Source of the DNA: Marsupella aquatica
Lineage: Eukaryota; Marchantiophyta
Reading direction: 5' to 3'
Assembly (NCBI GenBank): GCA_973895155.1
Contig: OZ316891.1
Span: forward strand, 27,404,001 to 27,468,000
DNA length: 64,000 nucleotides
How positions within the stretch are numbered: position 1 is the stretch's first letter; every line of letters begins with the position of its first letter. The translations under genes and the position numbers were made by a program. The notes below the pieces were generated by a model. That model was not told the origin of the DNA, ran no database searches, and saw only the letters and a list, made by a program, of their open reading frames with translations. Of this stretch, positions 37,441 to 49,200 are shown piece after piece.

Positions 37441-38310
37441 TTTCTACATTTTTTCTACAATGCTTTTCTTCCTCCTCATCTCCATGTTTTCCTTTCTAAA
37501 AGCTAGTCTATACATTAACTACAGTAGCTATCTGCAGTGAGTAATTGTACATTTAGTTATTGTCACGAGAGTAGAGGAGGTATATGCTTGATAGACCCCT
37601 AACAAATAGTTTCTTCCCAATTCCACCCCCTTTGACAGTTTTTGGTGAAATGATCTTGTATGGGGCATTCTACTGTGTACAATGGCATATGAGAACATGA
37701 ACCCACTTCCTGGCATAATCGTGTACTGCAGTCTAGATGAGCCAACATCTAGACTTGGGAGCCAACATCTAGACTTGACCAAACTGTCAACAACAACAAA
37801 GGAACTAAAGCTACGCAACAAACTAAAAAGCCTGATAAAATGGCGCCCAAGAGTAAATCTTATAGAAAAGTCACAAACCCAGTAACGTAACCAAGAGCCT
37901 TTTCATAGTGGTGAAAAATCACTAAATTCCACCTCTATGGAAGCCACTTTTGGCAAAACACCACCCAGAATTTGTCATTATCTTTTCACACCTTTTTAAC
38001 TAGGTTAACCCCAAAACTGAGCATTATTACAAACCTGACCCCAAAACTATTTTTATTAGTTTACTGCATCGGGTGGGTGTCCTCAGGCATTGCACCGGTA
38101 GGGGCAACCAAAGGGGAGCAGGGTGGGCTATGCTAACCCAGCTGAGTTGATGGAGGACCAATCAAGCACTCCCATGGGCGAGAATGCAGGTTACTTAGAC
38201 TCATATACTATTTGGGGGACAACATAGTAATAAAATAGTTTGTGGGTAAGGTCTATAATAGCAATCAGTTTGAGGGTCTATTAAAAAGTTGTTAAAGAAC
38301 AATTCTACCA

Positions 38311-38568
38311 GATTTGCAAAAGGAGTTCAAGTTGGAGACAGACTTCACTGGGGCAGTGTTTGAAGGGAAGTTCTACGCGCCAGAGGATTTTAAGGAGTTG
38401 GAGTCCATGCCCACGAGAGCAGAGCTCTACTCCAAGCTTCTTGGTGGTCTCCAAGGTCCTGCAACAAATCTGGTCGGGACTCTACAAGGACCAGCTCGGG
38501 AGCTGGTCTTCACTTTAAAGGCGTATGTTGCCAAGCTAGAGGAGGAAGCAGGTCAAGCCCCTCAATAG
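38311..38568 (+). pseudogene. Orphan C-terminal exon of plastid ribosomal protein L10 (bL10c)
   Basis: The frame LQKEFKLETDFTGAVFEGKF, APEDFKELESMPTRAELY, KLLGGLQGPATNLVGTLQ and ARELVFTLKAYVAKLEEE is the well-conserved C-terminal third of plant chloroplast L10. It is open to a TAG at 38568, with no damage. A splice acceptor-like CTACCAG lies just before it, in a phase that would supply D before LQKE. The N-terminal two thirds (about 140 residues) is not found upstream in the window, where repeat-like DNA lies. It is either the last exon of a gene with a long intron entered from outside this model, or a duplicated or severed fragment. I favour the fragment. Confidence 0.65.
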
Positions 38569-41004
38569 TATACTCGGCAACACAGCTTTTGCACAATTTC
38601 AAAGTTTTCAATTTGAGTAAACAATGGCGGGAACCGCTTTGTTTCAGTTGCTGTTGCTCAGTTGACCTCCAAGGTCATGATGAGCTTTCCAGGATTCTTC
38701 CGTCATTCTTTTTATAGCTGCTAGTCTGCGCAATGGAGAGTTGGCTAGGACATATCTGAACTTTTAGACTTAGTAATTGCGAACGGCACGAGATCAATGC
38801 CATCGTCAGTTTTCAGTGCTTGCCAAATTTATAGTCAATGCTGATCTTTGATCTTCTTGTTAAAAGACAAGGCGTGCCTCACATTTCACTTCTCCCTATT
38901 CAACTGCTCAAATTTTTTACTACCGGTTTGTTATCAAATTTGATCTATGCTCTCAGCGGTTGGGTTACAGCAGATCTCGAGTATGACTCAAGGTCGCCCC
39001 CACTTACTTCCATGACCGCTCACTCGCCTGGAAAGAGCTAAATACACTCTGATATCTCATTGACATCTGCTTTTCTCCCCACTCAAGAACTTGTCTATTC
39101 TCCTCGAGTATAGACTCATTTGCAGGGATTGTTAATTTCTTCTTCAGCAATGACAAGCATTAGAAAAAAGTAAGTAGAAGGAAGTAAAATGATTGGAAGG
39201 AGAGTTGGATGTTCCTTCTCCGGGACTGAGTAGTTCGGTTTGAGCGCTCGTAAGTACATAATTGGTGTTTTGATTACAGATTCATGCTCTGGACGTGTTT
39301 GTATGATGGCCGTGTCCATGGAAACGTATCCGCTACGAGATAAATGGAGCTTAACTCAACTCAATACAGAAAGACACAAGCATGTCAGGTCAAGTTATTG
39401 ATAGGACTTGCTCAGTTTCTTAACGTTACTCTCCAAACTCAATCTCGAGCTCTTTCCTCATTACCTCGAAGCAAAGGTATTGACAAACCAGTCTAAAGTT
39501 TAGGGAGATGGAAAGAAAAGGTTTCAAAGACAGCAATAAGCAGTTGCAATACAAGGTCACAAGAGGTCCCCGTTCTGTAACAGTGGAGTGTGGGCACACA
39601 TACACTAACCACCCTGAATCTTACATGTCTCTAATGGGCCCATAATCAAAAGTGTCTCTGATGTACGCCTAAAGGATTTTGAGGTGCTCAGCCAAGACAA
39701 TTGTATCTTGGCGTTCCTAAAGGCCTCCCTAACTTCATGTACTAATAAAAGACAAACTTGTTTATCGTTTCCATGACAAATCCACTTAAATACTTAAATT
39801 AAATTGAAATGGATACAATACAATACAATCATGCGAAGCCAACGAAGGGGATGAATCCGAGGGATGCAAGGTCTCCACATTGTGGTGACCTCTTTCCAAG
39901 TAGGCGTAACATATGTCGTAGATGTTGCCATGGGCGCAGAGAGAGCTAGACAGAGCAGTGTTCAAGGTGACAGAACTCAGAAATCGATTCGTGTGTGGGA
40001 TTTGGACCACTCAAGGTAGACTTCGATTTCAGTCTTTGCTCACAACCAAATTGGAAACCTCAAGTAACGGTGCCAACATGAGCTAGACCGAACGTCAAAA
40101 TGTTCGCTCTATTATGCATAACTTTTGTAGATTGGTGCTGCCTACCATATTGTATACATTTCAAGAGTACACAGTTCAAAAAGTCCTTTCAATCGTTTTC
40201 GTCTATCCTGCTTGAACGCTTTGGAGTAAGATTCTGTCTAAAGTCTTCACGTACAAGTTTGTGGCCCGTACCTTGGTTATGTCTAGCCCAGTCTTACAAT
40301 AGATTTTCCGCTTCCTTGTGTACATTTTTGTGTCGGCTCAGCCTATCTTCCAGGATGTTTTCCTCGTCAACAATATTAGCATGATCACTTGTCTGTAGTC
40401 CTTAAAATGGAGTCCTTCTGAACTCCCACTGCTGCGATCAAAAGCAGGGTTGCAGCAGCACTACTGTACATGTCAGGAATATTCTAACCATAGTCCTAAA
40501 ATTCCTGTGCTACAATGAATCAAACTATGAGACTCTGTCATTCGACTGGATGAAAGCTGCGAGTGTCTTTAACAAGAAAATCTGCCATAATTTTGTCATC
40601 AGAGCAACGTCAGCTAAGACTAATTTTCAAGACTTCTTACAAGCCTGTTCTGAATATGCTGCATGCACCATTTCATATCATCCCACTACAGTACGAGCTA
40701 GGTATACAATGGAAACCTCTGTAGATGAGCTTTGCGACCCAAAAATATGTTGAAGTCCAGGCACGGCGGCATCGCACCAAAGCTCTGTAATAAGTCACAT
40801 TTGTGCAGTACTACCAGGATAGGCCGTAAGACATCCGAGGAAGTCCTAACATTGCCCCTGTGAAGACCTACGTGAGCCGTCAACGAGTGCTCCGTCTGGC
40901 AATGAATGAATGAATTGAAAGTCCATGGAGGCCAAACAGGGATCAGAAATGTACAAGGCCTCCCGAGATTCCAACGTCAGAAATGAGAACAGAGGTGCAC
41001 GGGG
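38569..41004. other. Intergenic region
   Basis: No supported gene. The first few hundred bases would be the 3' UTR if the L10 exon is expressed. The right end holds the 3' UTR of the MFSD5-like gene, which ends at 41005. Frames of up to 94 codons show no family motif. No striking repeats were noticed. Confidence 0.4.
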
Positions 41005-42441
41005 TCAATGATTTCGACGTAACTCTGGAAGTGAGTCTTCACAGCTCAATCTTTCTCTTCTTTTGGGTCTCCGTTGATTCAAAAGGTGCATTGTACCAGC
41101 TCCTGAAAGGAGACCAATAGCAGATACGTAAAAGATTGTGCTGTTATAAAGCTGCTTCATAAGTGCACCCTTTATCAGAATCAGCACCACTCCAATGCTC
41201 ACAGGTACTCTGTAAAGGCTCCGAACTCCAGCTCGCTGATCACTCCAAATGTAAATGTTGCGAAGGCGGGCAAGAGATGGCCAAGCAATGCCAACACATA
41301 TGTGGAAAACACAAAAGGCTGCTAGTAACACTGGAATCTCCTGGTAGTCATAACCTGGTACAAGCATTGAGAGGCTTGCAGCGATGAAGACCCAAGGTAG
41401 GAAGATCTCTGGCCGAACAGGAAACGGCCCACAAAGGAGTAAAGAGGCAATGACGCTCCCAAGCATGAGAGAACCCATGAAGAAAGTATATAAGAGTCCA
41501 CTGTGAATTTCCCGGCCATCAGAGACCATAGTGGGTGCCCAAAGGAACCAAAATATGGCAACGCTGAAATCAACGCATGCCTGTGTCCAGCCCAACAACA
41601 TTACCCTTGGATCAGTGAGAGCTTGACCGGCATTGAGAAATACTTCCCAGAGTCCATAAGCCTGTGGAATATCACCACTGCCACTGCTGCTTCCAATCTC
41701 AGGCCATCCCGTGCAAAGTAGAAAGATCCACAGGAAGCTGAATGCAGCAGCTGAGAGAGAAGGAGAAACCAGTCCAAAGCCGAAGTGATATACTACAAAA
41801 TTTGCCCAAGCTCCTGCTGCAATTGCAGTGACTCCCATCCCAAATGCCATCACCCAGAAAGTCCTGCTAAGCCAATCTTGCTTAAATCCCAGCCTTTCGT
41901 GCTCTGATGTCAACCAGGCCTCGAATGCGGAAGGGAAAACTGAGATCCCAATTCCTCGGCATACATTGGCTAAACAAGAAACATAAAAGCCATTGGAACG
42001 ACTATCCAAGTAGCAAGCAGTCAACTGGAAAAGCCCAGCTATGATGCACGCCTTCTTTCGACCGATTGAGTCAGCGGCAGCTCCCAGAAATGTTCCAATC
42101 ATCAGAGAACTTGCATGAACGGTCACAAGCATGTATCCGATCTCTCCGGCTCCATACTTGTAATGATTCTTGTACAGGGCCTCGCCATATGCCCCCTGCA
42201 GCCCTTCTGCGAAAGTGAAGAGGAAGAAGACACTGAGGAATCTGCGCTGGAAGTCCACAAACAAAGGAGGTGCAGCATTGTGGCTATGCTGGTACCAAAG
42301 GACTATCTTCTGCGCGAACTTGACTTCAAAAATTGTTAACAACGTTGGTGCGTTGAGAAGCACTGCACACAACCCTAGAAGAAATGCGTAGAGCAATCTA
42401 TGTTCTTCCCCCGCAAGTGGCTCCTTTACCAACGTTGCCAT
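41005..42441 (-). CDS. Major facilitator transporter, MFSD5/molybdate-anion type, 478 aa
   Basis: An intact intronless frame with about twelve hydrophobic segments. After a first helix come FQRRFLSVFFLFTFAEGLQG and AYGEALY, then the MFS loop 2-3 signature GAAADSIGRKKACI (DxxGRR/K type). CRGIGISVFPSAFEAWLTSE follows, a hallmark of the MFSD5 group (SAFE-WL). The second half has TDPRVMLLGWTQACVDFSVA and IAWPSLARLRNIYI. Length, layout and motifs fit the family annotated as molybdate-anion transporter in plants and algae; the substrate of this protein is inferred from that name only. The start at 42441 is the only ATG before the first helix, and the short hydrophilic tail is normal. Confidence 0.85.
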   Translation of the reverse strand: MATLVKEPLAGEEHRLLYAFLLGLCAVLLNAPTLLTIFEVKFAQKIVLWYQHSHNAAPPLFVDFQRRFLSVFFLFTFAEGLQGAYGEALYKNHYKYGAGEIGYMLVTVHASSLMIGTFLGAAADSIGRKKACIIAGLFQLTACYLDSRSNGFYVSCLANVCRGIGISVFPSAFEAWLTSEHERLGFKQDWLSRTFWVMAFGMGVTAIAAGAWANFVVYHFGFGLVSPSLSAAAFSFLWIFLLCTGWPEIGSSSGSGDIPQAYGLWEVFLNAGQALTDPRVMLLGWTQACVDFSVAIFWFLWAPTMVSDGREIHSGLLYTFFMGSLMLGSVIASLLLCGPFPVRPEIFLPWVFIAASLSMLVPGYDYQEIPVLLAAFCVFHICVGIAWPSLARLRNIYIWSDQRAGVRSLYRVPVSIGVVLILIKGALMKQLYNSTIFYVSAIGLLSGAGTMHLLNQRRPKRRERLSCEDSLPELRRNH

Positions 42442-43299
42442 TGCCTATCAATCAGATGAACTAGGGCTCATTTCCAAAGTAGTCCATCAGCTTCAGTTTC
42501 GAAGACTTATATCAGCGTCCAAGCTCCTCCGCCATAACTAGTTCCGCTTATTAAATGTCCTCCCTTACCGCGGGCTCCCCTCGAATTTCGTTGCATTCTT
42601 TCCACGGATTGTGTAATCTTGCACACCTATCGTCACTAGTTGGACATTCCAGGGTGGCATCCACACCTGAAATCAGCCTCTACGTAAATACTCGCAGATA
42701 TCACTAAATTTTCGCAATCTTGTAAGAGAACACCTGCGTTTGCACATTATTTCCTTCTACAGCCATCGAATGCTTGAAGACCAGCAAAGCACCTATCGAT
42801 TGAAATCGGTGCTCCCCAGCTTGCCCGTCCTCGACCTGCAAAGAGACTTGCCCTGATGCCGTCAGCTGCCGATCAGCAGCAAATGTCTAAGCACAGAGAT
42901 CGCCTCCGGTCAGCCGAAAATTCATCAGCAGTTCAACATCCGGTCCTTCAATCAACCAGTCCCTTTGCCATCGCGATACGAAGATGGACATCACCGCTGA
43001 ATATAGCAACACAGGCCGTCGACTCAAGACAGTGGCGCACAGAAATCCCGCTCAGAATTAATATCTTCCCTGGTCACTTTCACACAGCCGGACCAAATCC
43101 CTTCCATAGAGTAGAATGGTGCGGAATCCATCGCTCCATCCGCTCGCCCGAAGAAGTAAGTGTCGAATTCCCGCAGCAATCGAATACTACTCAAGCGATG
43201 CATTCCGTCAAGGAAACACCCCAACAAGCAAAGACTGCTGCGACGAATGCATCACAGCAGAGCATCGCCAACAGCTTCAACCGTCGCTAATGTTGACCA
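42442..43299. other. Upstream flank of the MFSD5-like gene
   Basis: Likely promoter and leader of the minus-strand transporter. A 144-codon plus-strand frame (42856-43290), rich in Q, S and R, has no recognisable domain and is not called a gene. It ends where the long inverted repeat begins. Confidence 0.4.
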
Positions 43300-44029
43300 C
43301 CAAGGGACGAGCATACAGTAGTAATCACCAATTCTCGGTACTAGGCACATTGCCGCGAAAGGTTTGAGTACTCGAGTCTTTGTACTTCGTTTCAATAATA
43401 GTGCTGAAGAGCAAATAAGCAATGAGTGAGTGAGACACAAAATCATGATGTATCAAGGCCTTGACGGGCATATTGGGGGTCTACCGTCATCTCGACACCC
43501 GGTCCTCCCCGACCTTTCTCCTACCCCGACCCGGCCCGGCCCCGGTCCCGACCATTTCCGACCCGGCCCCAACTCCGCCCCCACCATTTTCAACCTCGGC
43601 CCCGGTCCCGACCAATTCCGACCCGACCCCAACTCCGTCCCCACCATTTTCAACCTCGGCCCCGGTCCCGACCATTTCCGACCCGGCCCCAATCCCGCCC
43701 CCACCATTTCAACCTCGGCCCGGGCCCCGACCTCGACCGGTCCCCTAACCCATCCGGCTCGTCCAGACCCGGCCTCGCTAGACGGGGGAGTTCGGGGGAC
43801 CCTCGGACCGGGTCGGGACAAAGTTAGGGAAGTTAGGGAATGTTCGGGGAATAATTTGGAATATGCGTCAAATGGACCGTTTTTGCTTGTCATTTGACAA
43901 TTTTATGTCCCGGCGTCAAGTTGCCCATCAGGTCAAACTGGGCAAAGTACAAAGACTCGAGTACTCAAACTTTCACGACAATGTGCCTAGTACCGAGAAT
44001 TGGTGATTACTGTATGCTTGTCCCTTGGT
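43300..44029. repeat. Foldback element: 85-bp inverted arms around a GC-rich minisatellite
   Basis: The left arm (43300-43387) and the reverse complement of the right arm (about 43944-44029) match over about 85 bases with a few changes; shared text includes AATCACCAATTCTCGGTACT and GAGTACTCGAGTCTTTGTAC. About 555 bp between them hold a 60-bp tandem repeat rich in CCCCGGTCCCGACC. The structure could fold into a long hairpin. No transposase or clear target duplication was found. Confidence 0.85.
43540..43730. repeat. 60-bp GC-rich minisatellite, three copies
   Basis: The unit runs from CCCCGGTCCCGACC through CCCCCACCATTTTCAACCTC and repeats at exactly 60 bp from about 43540, 43600 and 43660. 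It is far more GC-rich than its surroundings. The third copy has a 1-bp loss. Because the period is divisible by three, frames on both strands stay open and read as proline-rich repeats; this is not evidence of coding. Confidence 0.9.
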
Positions 44030-46298
44030 AATGATCGACGCCTCGATCATGTGCAGGTCATTATGCACATGGCCCACAAAGTACATGTAAGGTAACTCAT
44101 GGCCTGGTTTTAATGTGTATCATTTATCACTAGTCAAAAATACACTCAACTTAATTCTCCCTAGTTTTCTTGGCGGCCTGTACACTGTCCCGACCCAGTC
44201 CCCAATCCGTGCTACCCATCCAATCAACTTTGGTTTGTGTTCCGGCATCAACTTGGGTTTGCGTTTTGGCACCTTTCACTGCCATCAATCCGTTGACAAA
44301 AACATCATCCATTGTAGCACCTGCAATGTGAAGTGTGAATTTAAGAGTATTTACAAATTGGCTGAAGCAAACATTGGCTGTGTGGTAGCTCAATTGAGTA
44401 GAGTCTCATAGGTCTTGGGTACAAATGTTGTAAATGACATTTGTCACCTTTACTTGAGGGTTCATGGATTTCCCTTTTATATTTCAAAAAGAAGTGTTTA
44501 GAAATTGATAAATAAACTTGGACTTCAGAGTTTCACTGCCAAAGCAATAATTGGGCTACAAAAAGCAAAGGGAGCCATAACACAATCCCAAGTCAATGCC
44601 AAAACATGAACCAAAGTAGATTGGGCCAAAGTAGGCAGCAAAGTAGATTGGGCCAAAGTAGGCAGCAAAGTAGATTGGGCCAAAGCAGGCAGCACACATC
44701 TGCTACTGAAATGAGCAGTGTAGGACCCCAAAGAAAACTGGGGATACTGGGACTAGCAGTGTATGGGGCCCCAAAGAAAATTGGGGAGCATAGACATGCA
44801 CCTGATTAGAGTCCATTAATGTACAACCACTCACACAGAACACCTTTTTTCCCTAACCCAAAACCCCAAACTGAGCACTGCTTTGCACCAGCAGATGGGT
44901 GCGGTCATGTGTGGAGCGAACAAGATCACATCACTGGGCATGGGTTCAAGCCTGACCTCCCAGGACTGGAGGTGACAGTAGAGTTCAGTGCCTGGGGGTA
45001 AAGAACTATCAAGTAGACAGAGCATTGTACTGTCCTTGAGCTCAGAAGACCAACAATGACTCTTTAGTGCTGCTTTGGTGCAATTTTGCAATGGCGTCCT
45101 GTCCATCGAGTGATCCTGTGCTTGAGTTCAGAGGACCGACAGTGACTATTTAGAACTACTTTGGTGCAATTATGGAAAGGCGTACTGTCCATCGAGTGAT
45201 CTCTCGCTATGAGTGGGATTCGAGGTTGACAACTACGGCTCCCTCTCTGGGTATGATTTGCACTTGAGGATGAAAATCCAACATTCCAACTTCCTCTGCC
45301 ACAGGTACGGTACGATTGCTATTTGAAGTTGAGATTCCAACTTCCTCTCTCTCGCTCTATCTGTCGGTCTGTGGCTATGATAGCCAAAGAGTTTCAACCT
45401 CTTTGTATGCAAGTATGATGATTGCAACTGGAACACAATTTGAGTATATCATTTCTTTCAGCTTATCAACATCAGCTTGAGTTTGAGAATTGCAGTAACT
45501 GCTCTCAGGAGCTGCTATAGGTTTTGTGCAGTTCACAATTTCATCTGTATAGCTTTAAATGGTATTTAGGTCAAATGCCTGGACTTGGTCTTCGCAACTG
45601 AAGGGTACCCACACCTTGAAATGAATAGTACAATTTCTAAGCGGACTTCAACCGGATCACCAGTTTTATGTTACACGCACAGCAATGACTCAAAGGCGTA
45701 GTGAATCTCAGCTATATTTAATCGTTCTATGTGACTGGGGATACAATTCGATCGTCTTTACTTTAGTGAAACACAAATCTCAGAATAAATGCACAGGGCC
45801 ACGAGATGATGTGATCTACATACACGAAGCGAAGAAACAGATTTCAGGAATCGTTACCATTCTCAATTGGCTTTAGAATATCACAACTGTCAATTCTCTT
45901 GAAGCAGAACTGGGACGGCTCTTCCCCGTTTTATTTCAGGCTTGCTACCTCTTGTAAACAGCAAACAGCGATCCACTCCAATCCTTTTTAGGAACAGACA
46001 ATCTGTGCCGACGACGGGTGAGTAGCTGTCACGTCGTAAATGTCAGGCATGGTTTGGAAACCAAGACCAGATGTCTCCAGGCTCTACTTTTACAACTTTC
46101 ACATCTGGCAGGTTCCCACCTCGGGTCTTCGCTGCTATCAAAATCCTAGCCCACTAAACTTTGAGCCTGTAATGCCGGCCACTGATGACAAGCATCAGGG
46201 CACCTCCTGATGTGGCTCTGAGCAACTCATTCAAACCCACAAACAAGCATATAAAACACCTGTCTCCAACGTCAGAGAGGAACTGCAACACTCCAACT
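44030..46298. other. Intergenic region
   Basis: No gene recognised. Near 44.38-44.43 kb GTGGTAGCTCAATTGAGTAG and GGGTACAAATG resemble boxes A and B of a decayed tRNA-derived element, but no tRNA can be folded. A 27-bp minisatellite lies at 44613-44693, and the block around CAATTTTGCAATGGCGTCCT is partly repeated about 95 bp later (near 45.07-45.20 kb). The right end is the 3' UTR of the GPN3 gene. Confidence 0.4.
44613..44693. repeat. 27-bp minisatellite, three copies
   Basis: The unit AAAGTAGATTGGGCCAAAGT plus AGGCAGC starts at 44613, 44640 and 44667 with a single substitution in the third copy. Each unit is itself built of two similar halves around CCAAAGTAG, so an older 12-15 bp repeat probably preceded it. 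Confidence 0.9.
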
Positions 46299-49200
46299 CT
46301 AGTCATCGTTGAAGCCTCCAGAATCATTATTGAAACCGCCTCCATCAAAATTGCCAACGTCTTCAGCATCACCAAGATCCGGATCATGATCTCTAATCTT
46401 CACTTCTGCATCCTCTCCAAACTGTATTGCATTATCGATGTGGGACAGTAAATACTGAATGCTGTAACATGCAGACCAAATGTTAGGAAGTTGAGTCGGA
46501 ACAATACTAGTGATGAAATAAAACCAGCCTCCAGTTCTCAAGATTCCCCGAGGCAGACATGGCGTCACAGAAGTTGTGCCCCAGAAAAGTACTAGCATGA
46601 GACAGCACACGTAACTGAAAGCAGATGCGATCAACTCATCTTGAGTGTCATGTAAGATAAGGGAGCTATCCCTTCTACAATGGAAGACGAAGAAATTAAT
46701 CTATGGGGAGCTAAGTGACGTGATGGATAGTCGAAACTGACCGAGTAACGGAGTAGACGATGTGAGATATAAAAGAAACGAGGAGCATATATTATACTAA
46801 GCAGAAGTAAGACACTGTTACGAGAAGGGCTGGAGTGGGAACCCAGTCAATCGTGTGAGACAACAGACAATCATTTCCGGCCCAAGCCTTGAAATAAAGA
46901 AAACCAGCAGCTTGAGGCAGAGAGCCATGAAAATTACCTCTCTTCATCTCTGACGTCCAACGACAGAAAACTAACCATGCTGTAATCATCGACCTGTTCA
47001 ATGAAGTGCAAATCCACAGAAGGTTATGGCCGACTTCAGGATCTATCACAAGTCACTGCATAACAAGTAGAGTTCAACTTTGTCACATTTTAACTGCTAT
47101 AATTGTATTCTTCCTTTTGCTCGATTCCTTCTTAGAGAATTGGCCCATCCAGCAGCGGGCAGTGCTTCGAGTAAACTTCAAATTGCAACAGATATCATGT
47201 TACATGTCGTGCTTACAAGCTCGGCCAAAGACTTATTTAGCTTTGCAAATCGGGGTGCCATTTGTTGATTTAATTCTCCAAGTAGTAACCTAGCATCTGG
47301 ATCCAAAAATCTGCCACAAGCCAATATCACACTGTCAAGGAATGTGGTGATTTGCAGCCAGCAGGCCTTTAACCCAGGAGAGTTTTTCTCTGAGACATCA
47401 ATCGGCTGCCGAAATGAAGAAAGCTGACCTGAGTAGTCACATCCGGTGACCTCTAACCTACCCCCATAATTTTCTGCAAGTAGAGGAGACACAGTCATCC
47501 CTCTTACAAATCTGGCAAAAACATTTCTTCAACTGTTCAATCAAGGAAGAGAAGCGACTCACTTCTCGAGATCCTTTTTATTTGGAAGCAAATCTATTTT
47601 CGTGAGAACATTGACATGGGGTATCTCAAGCTGAACCATTGCCGACAACGACGCCATGCATCCACTTATGTACTTTGTCACATCTGAGACAAACTGCACA
47701 TGACACTAGAGTCAATCCCTGGCTTTCCTTCACTCTCAACAGGCACAAGAAAGTTTCGGAGGTTGGAAAAATACATGTTCCAAGGTCAGAGTCATTAGAA
47801 AAGACAAAAACAAAATTTCATTACTACAATTTTCAATACGATGCTAAACTTGAACTATGCCATCAGACCCCAAACCCACCTATTGAATTCTCTCCACTTC
47901 AGACGTAATGCGGCAAAAACCATAACAACTACTGCAACACTCCGTTCTTATGGACAAAGGTCAAAACAGACAATTTCTGGGCAGCAGGAGCCAAAATAGT
48001 AGTGACTTGAGTTTTAAGGGTCTAAATCGGCAGCATGGCCCCAAATAGGTATGGTATTCAATAAAAGCTAGAACTTGTTCAAACATCTTCATCACATCCT
48101 GCTTTGGGAGAAAGACTGCCTAAGTCGTTTTCGGCTCTGCTAAGCTATCTTATTGAAAAAGATGAGATGGAAAAAGGCATCCAACCTGAGAGTCGAGCAA
48201 ATATACAGCGCACACATTAAAATCCCATCTCTTGAGTTGATCGACGAATGTCCGCAGCACAGGGATATGTGAATACAACTCGATCTGACCTGAATACCAG
48301 AACAAATCACTATGAGAATCCCTCCTAAGCAAGAGCTTTGCAGAGATTACAACAATCGAAGTGAACTGTTATGTGGACATCATATCGAGAACCGATTTGT
48401 CTGTTCAGTAAGCCACGAAAAGCATCGGGACTCGAAAAGTGAAAATCGTAGCTACTGACCAGGGCAGTCAAAAACGAGATAGTCATCATCAATGTAGTCC
48501 TCGAGCTGCTCGGACAACCAGTCATCTAAATTGTCTTCAAGATACTCCATACAGTAAACAAGGCCACCATTCGGCCCCAGTTTCAATTCTTCCATCACAT
48601 CCTCCAGAGAGATGAGTTCACGAATGTCTGCAATCCCATGTTAACCATCCCGTGTTAACCATCGCTCGTCAGACTAGCAATGCTTTGGAAAAATCGGGAC
48701 TCGATTCTCCAAAGATCCAAAAATCCTCGTAAACCTTGACATTTTGAATCCTGGTTCGATCGCTGCTCATCTTTCAGGAACCGTTTCCTAGGAGCACCCT
48801 AGTCACAGCACAATCATAGGGCTCCACGCTCTTTAAGAGCCCTTCCCTAGTCTAAATTCCATTCCAGCGTCGTTCAATATCCATGTGTGAACTTGGGTTA
48901 CGACCAAATACAATCTTGCGAATCGTTTTCAATGAGTTCTGACACTTGAGAGATACGTGGGCGTACAACGCGAAATGAAAAGCACCACTTCAACGAAAGA
49001 TCCTTTTTTACAAGGGAGACGTCAAGCTAACATCGAACAGACTCTTTCAGCACCCGACAACATTCTCATCAGCCATAAACGGATCAAAGGTCTTCCATAT
49101 GCATGTGTAGTCCGTACCTACAGCCACCGGATACTTAAATTGATCCGCAGCCGGGTCAAGGTTCACAATATGCACTGTTCGACCAATGCTCGAGCAGTGC

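Noticed and set aside
42856-43290. 144-codon plus-strand frame upstream of the MFSD5-like gene
   Set aside because: No domain, Q/S/R-rich composition as in untranslated leader DNA, and it ends at the foldback arm.
43430-43897. Proline-rich frames of about 150 codons on both strands
   Set aside because: Produced by the 60-bp GC-rich minisatellite, which keeps frames open; no start context, exon signals or family match.
44377-44430. tRNA-like boxes A and B
   Set aside because: Spacing and sequence are only loosely right and no cloverleaf can be drawn; at most a decayed SINE.
47178-47216. Read-through of GPN3 exon 6 as [12 protein letters not shown], which looks faintly like the next family block
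   Set aside because: It stops after 14 codons, while a proper 56-nt exon at 46993-46938 codes [14 protein letters not shown] in the correct phase.
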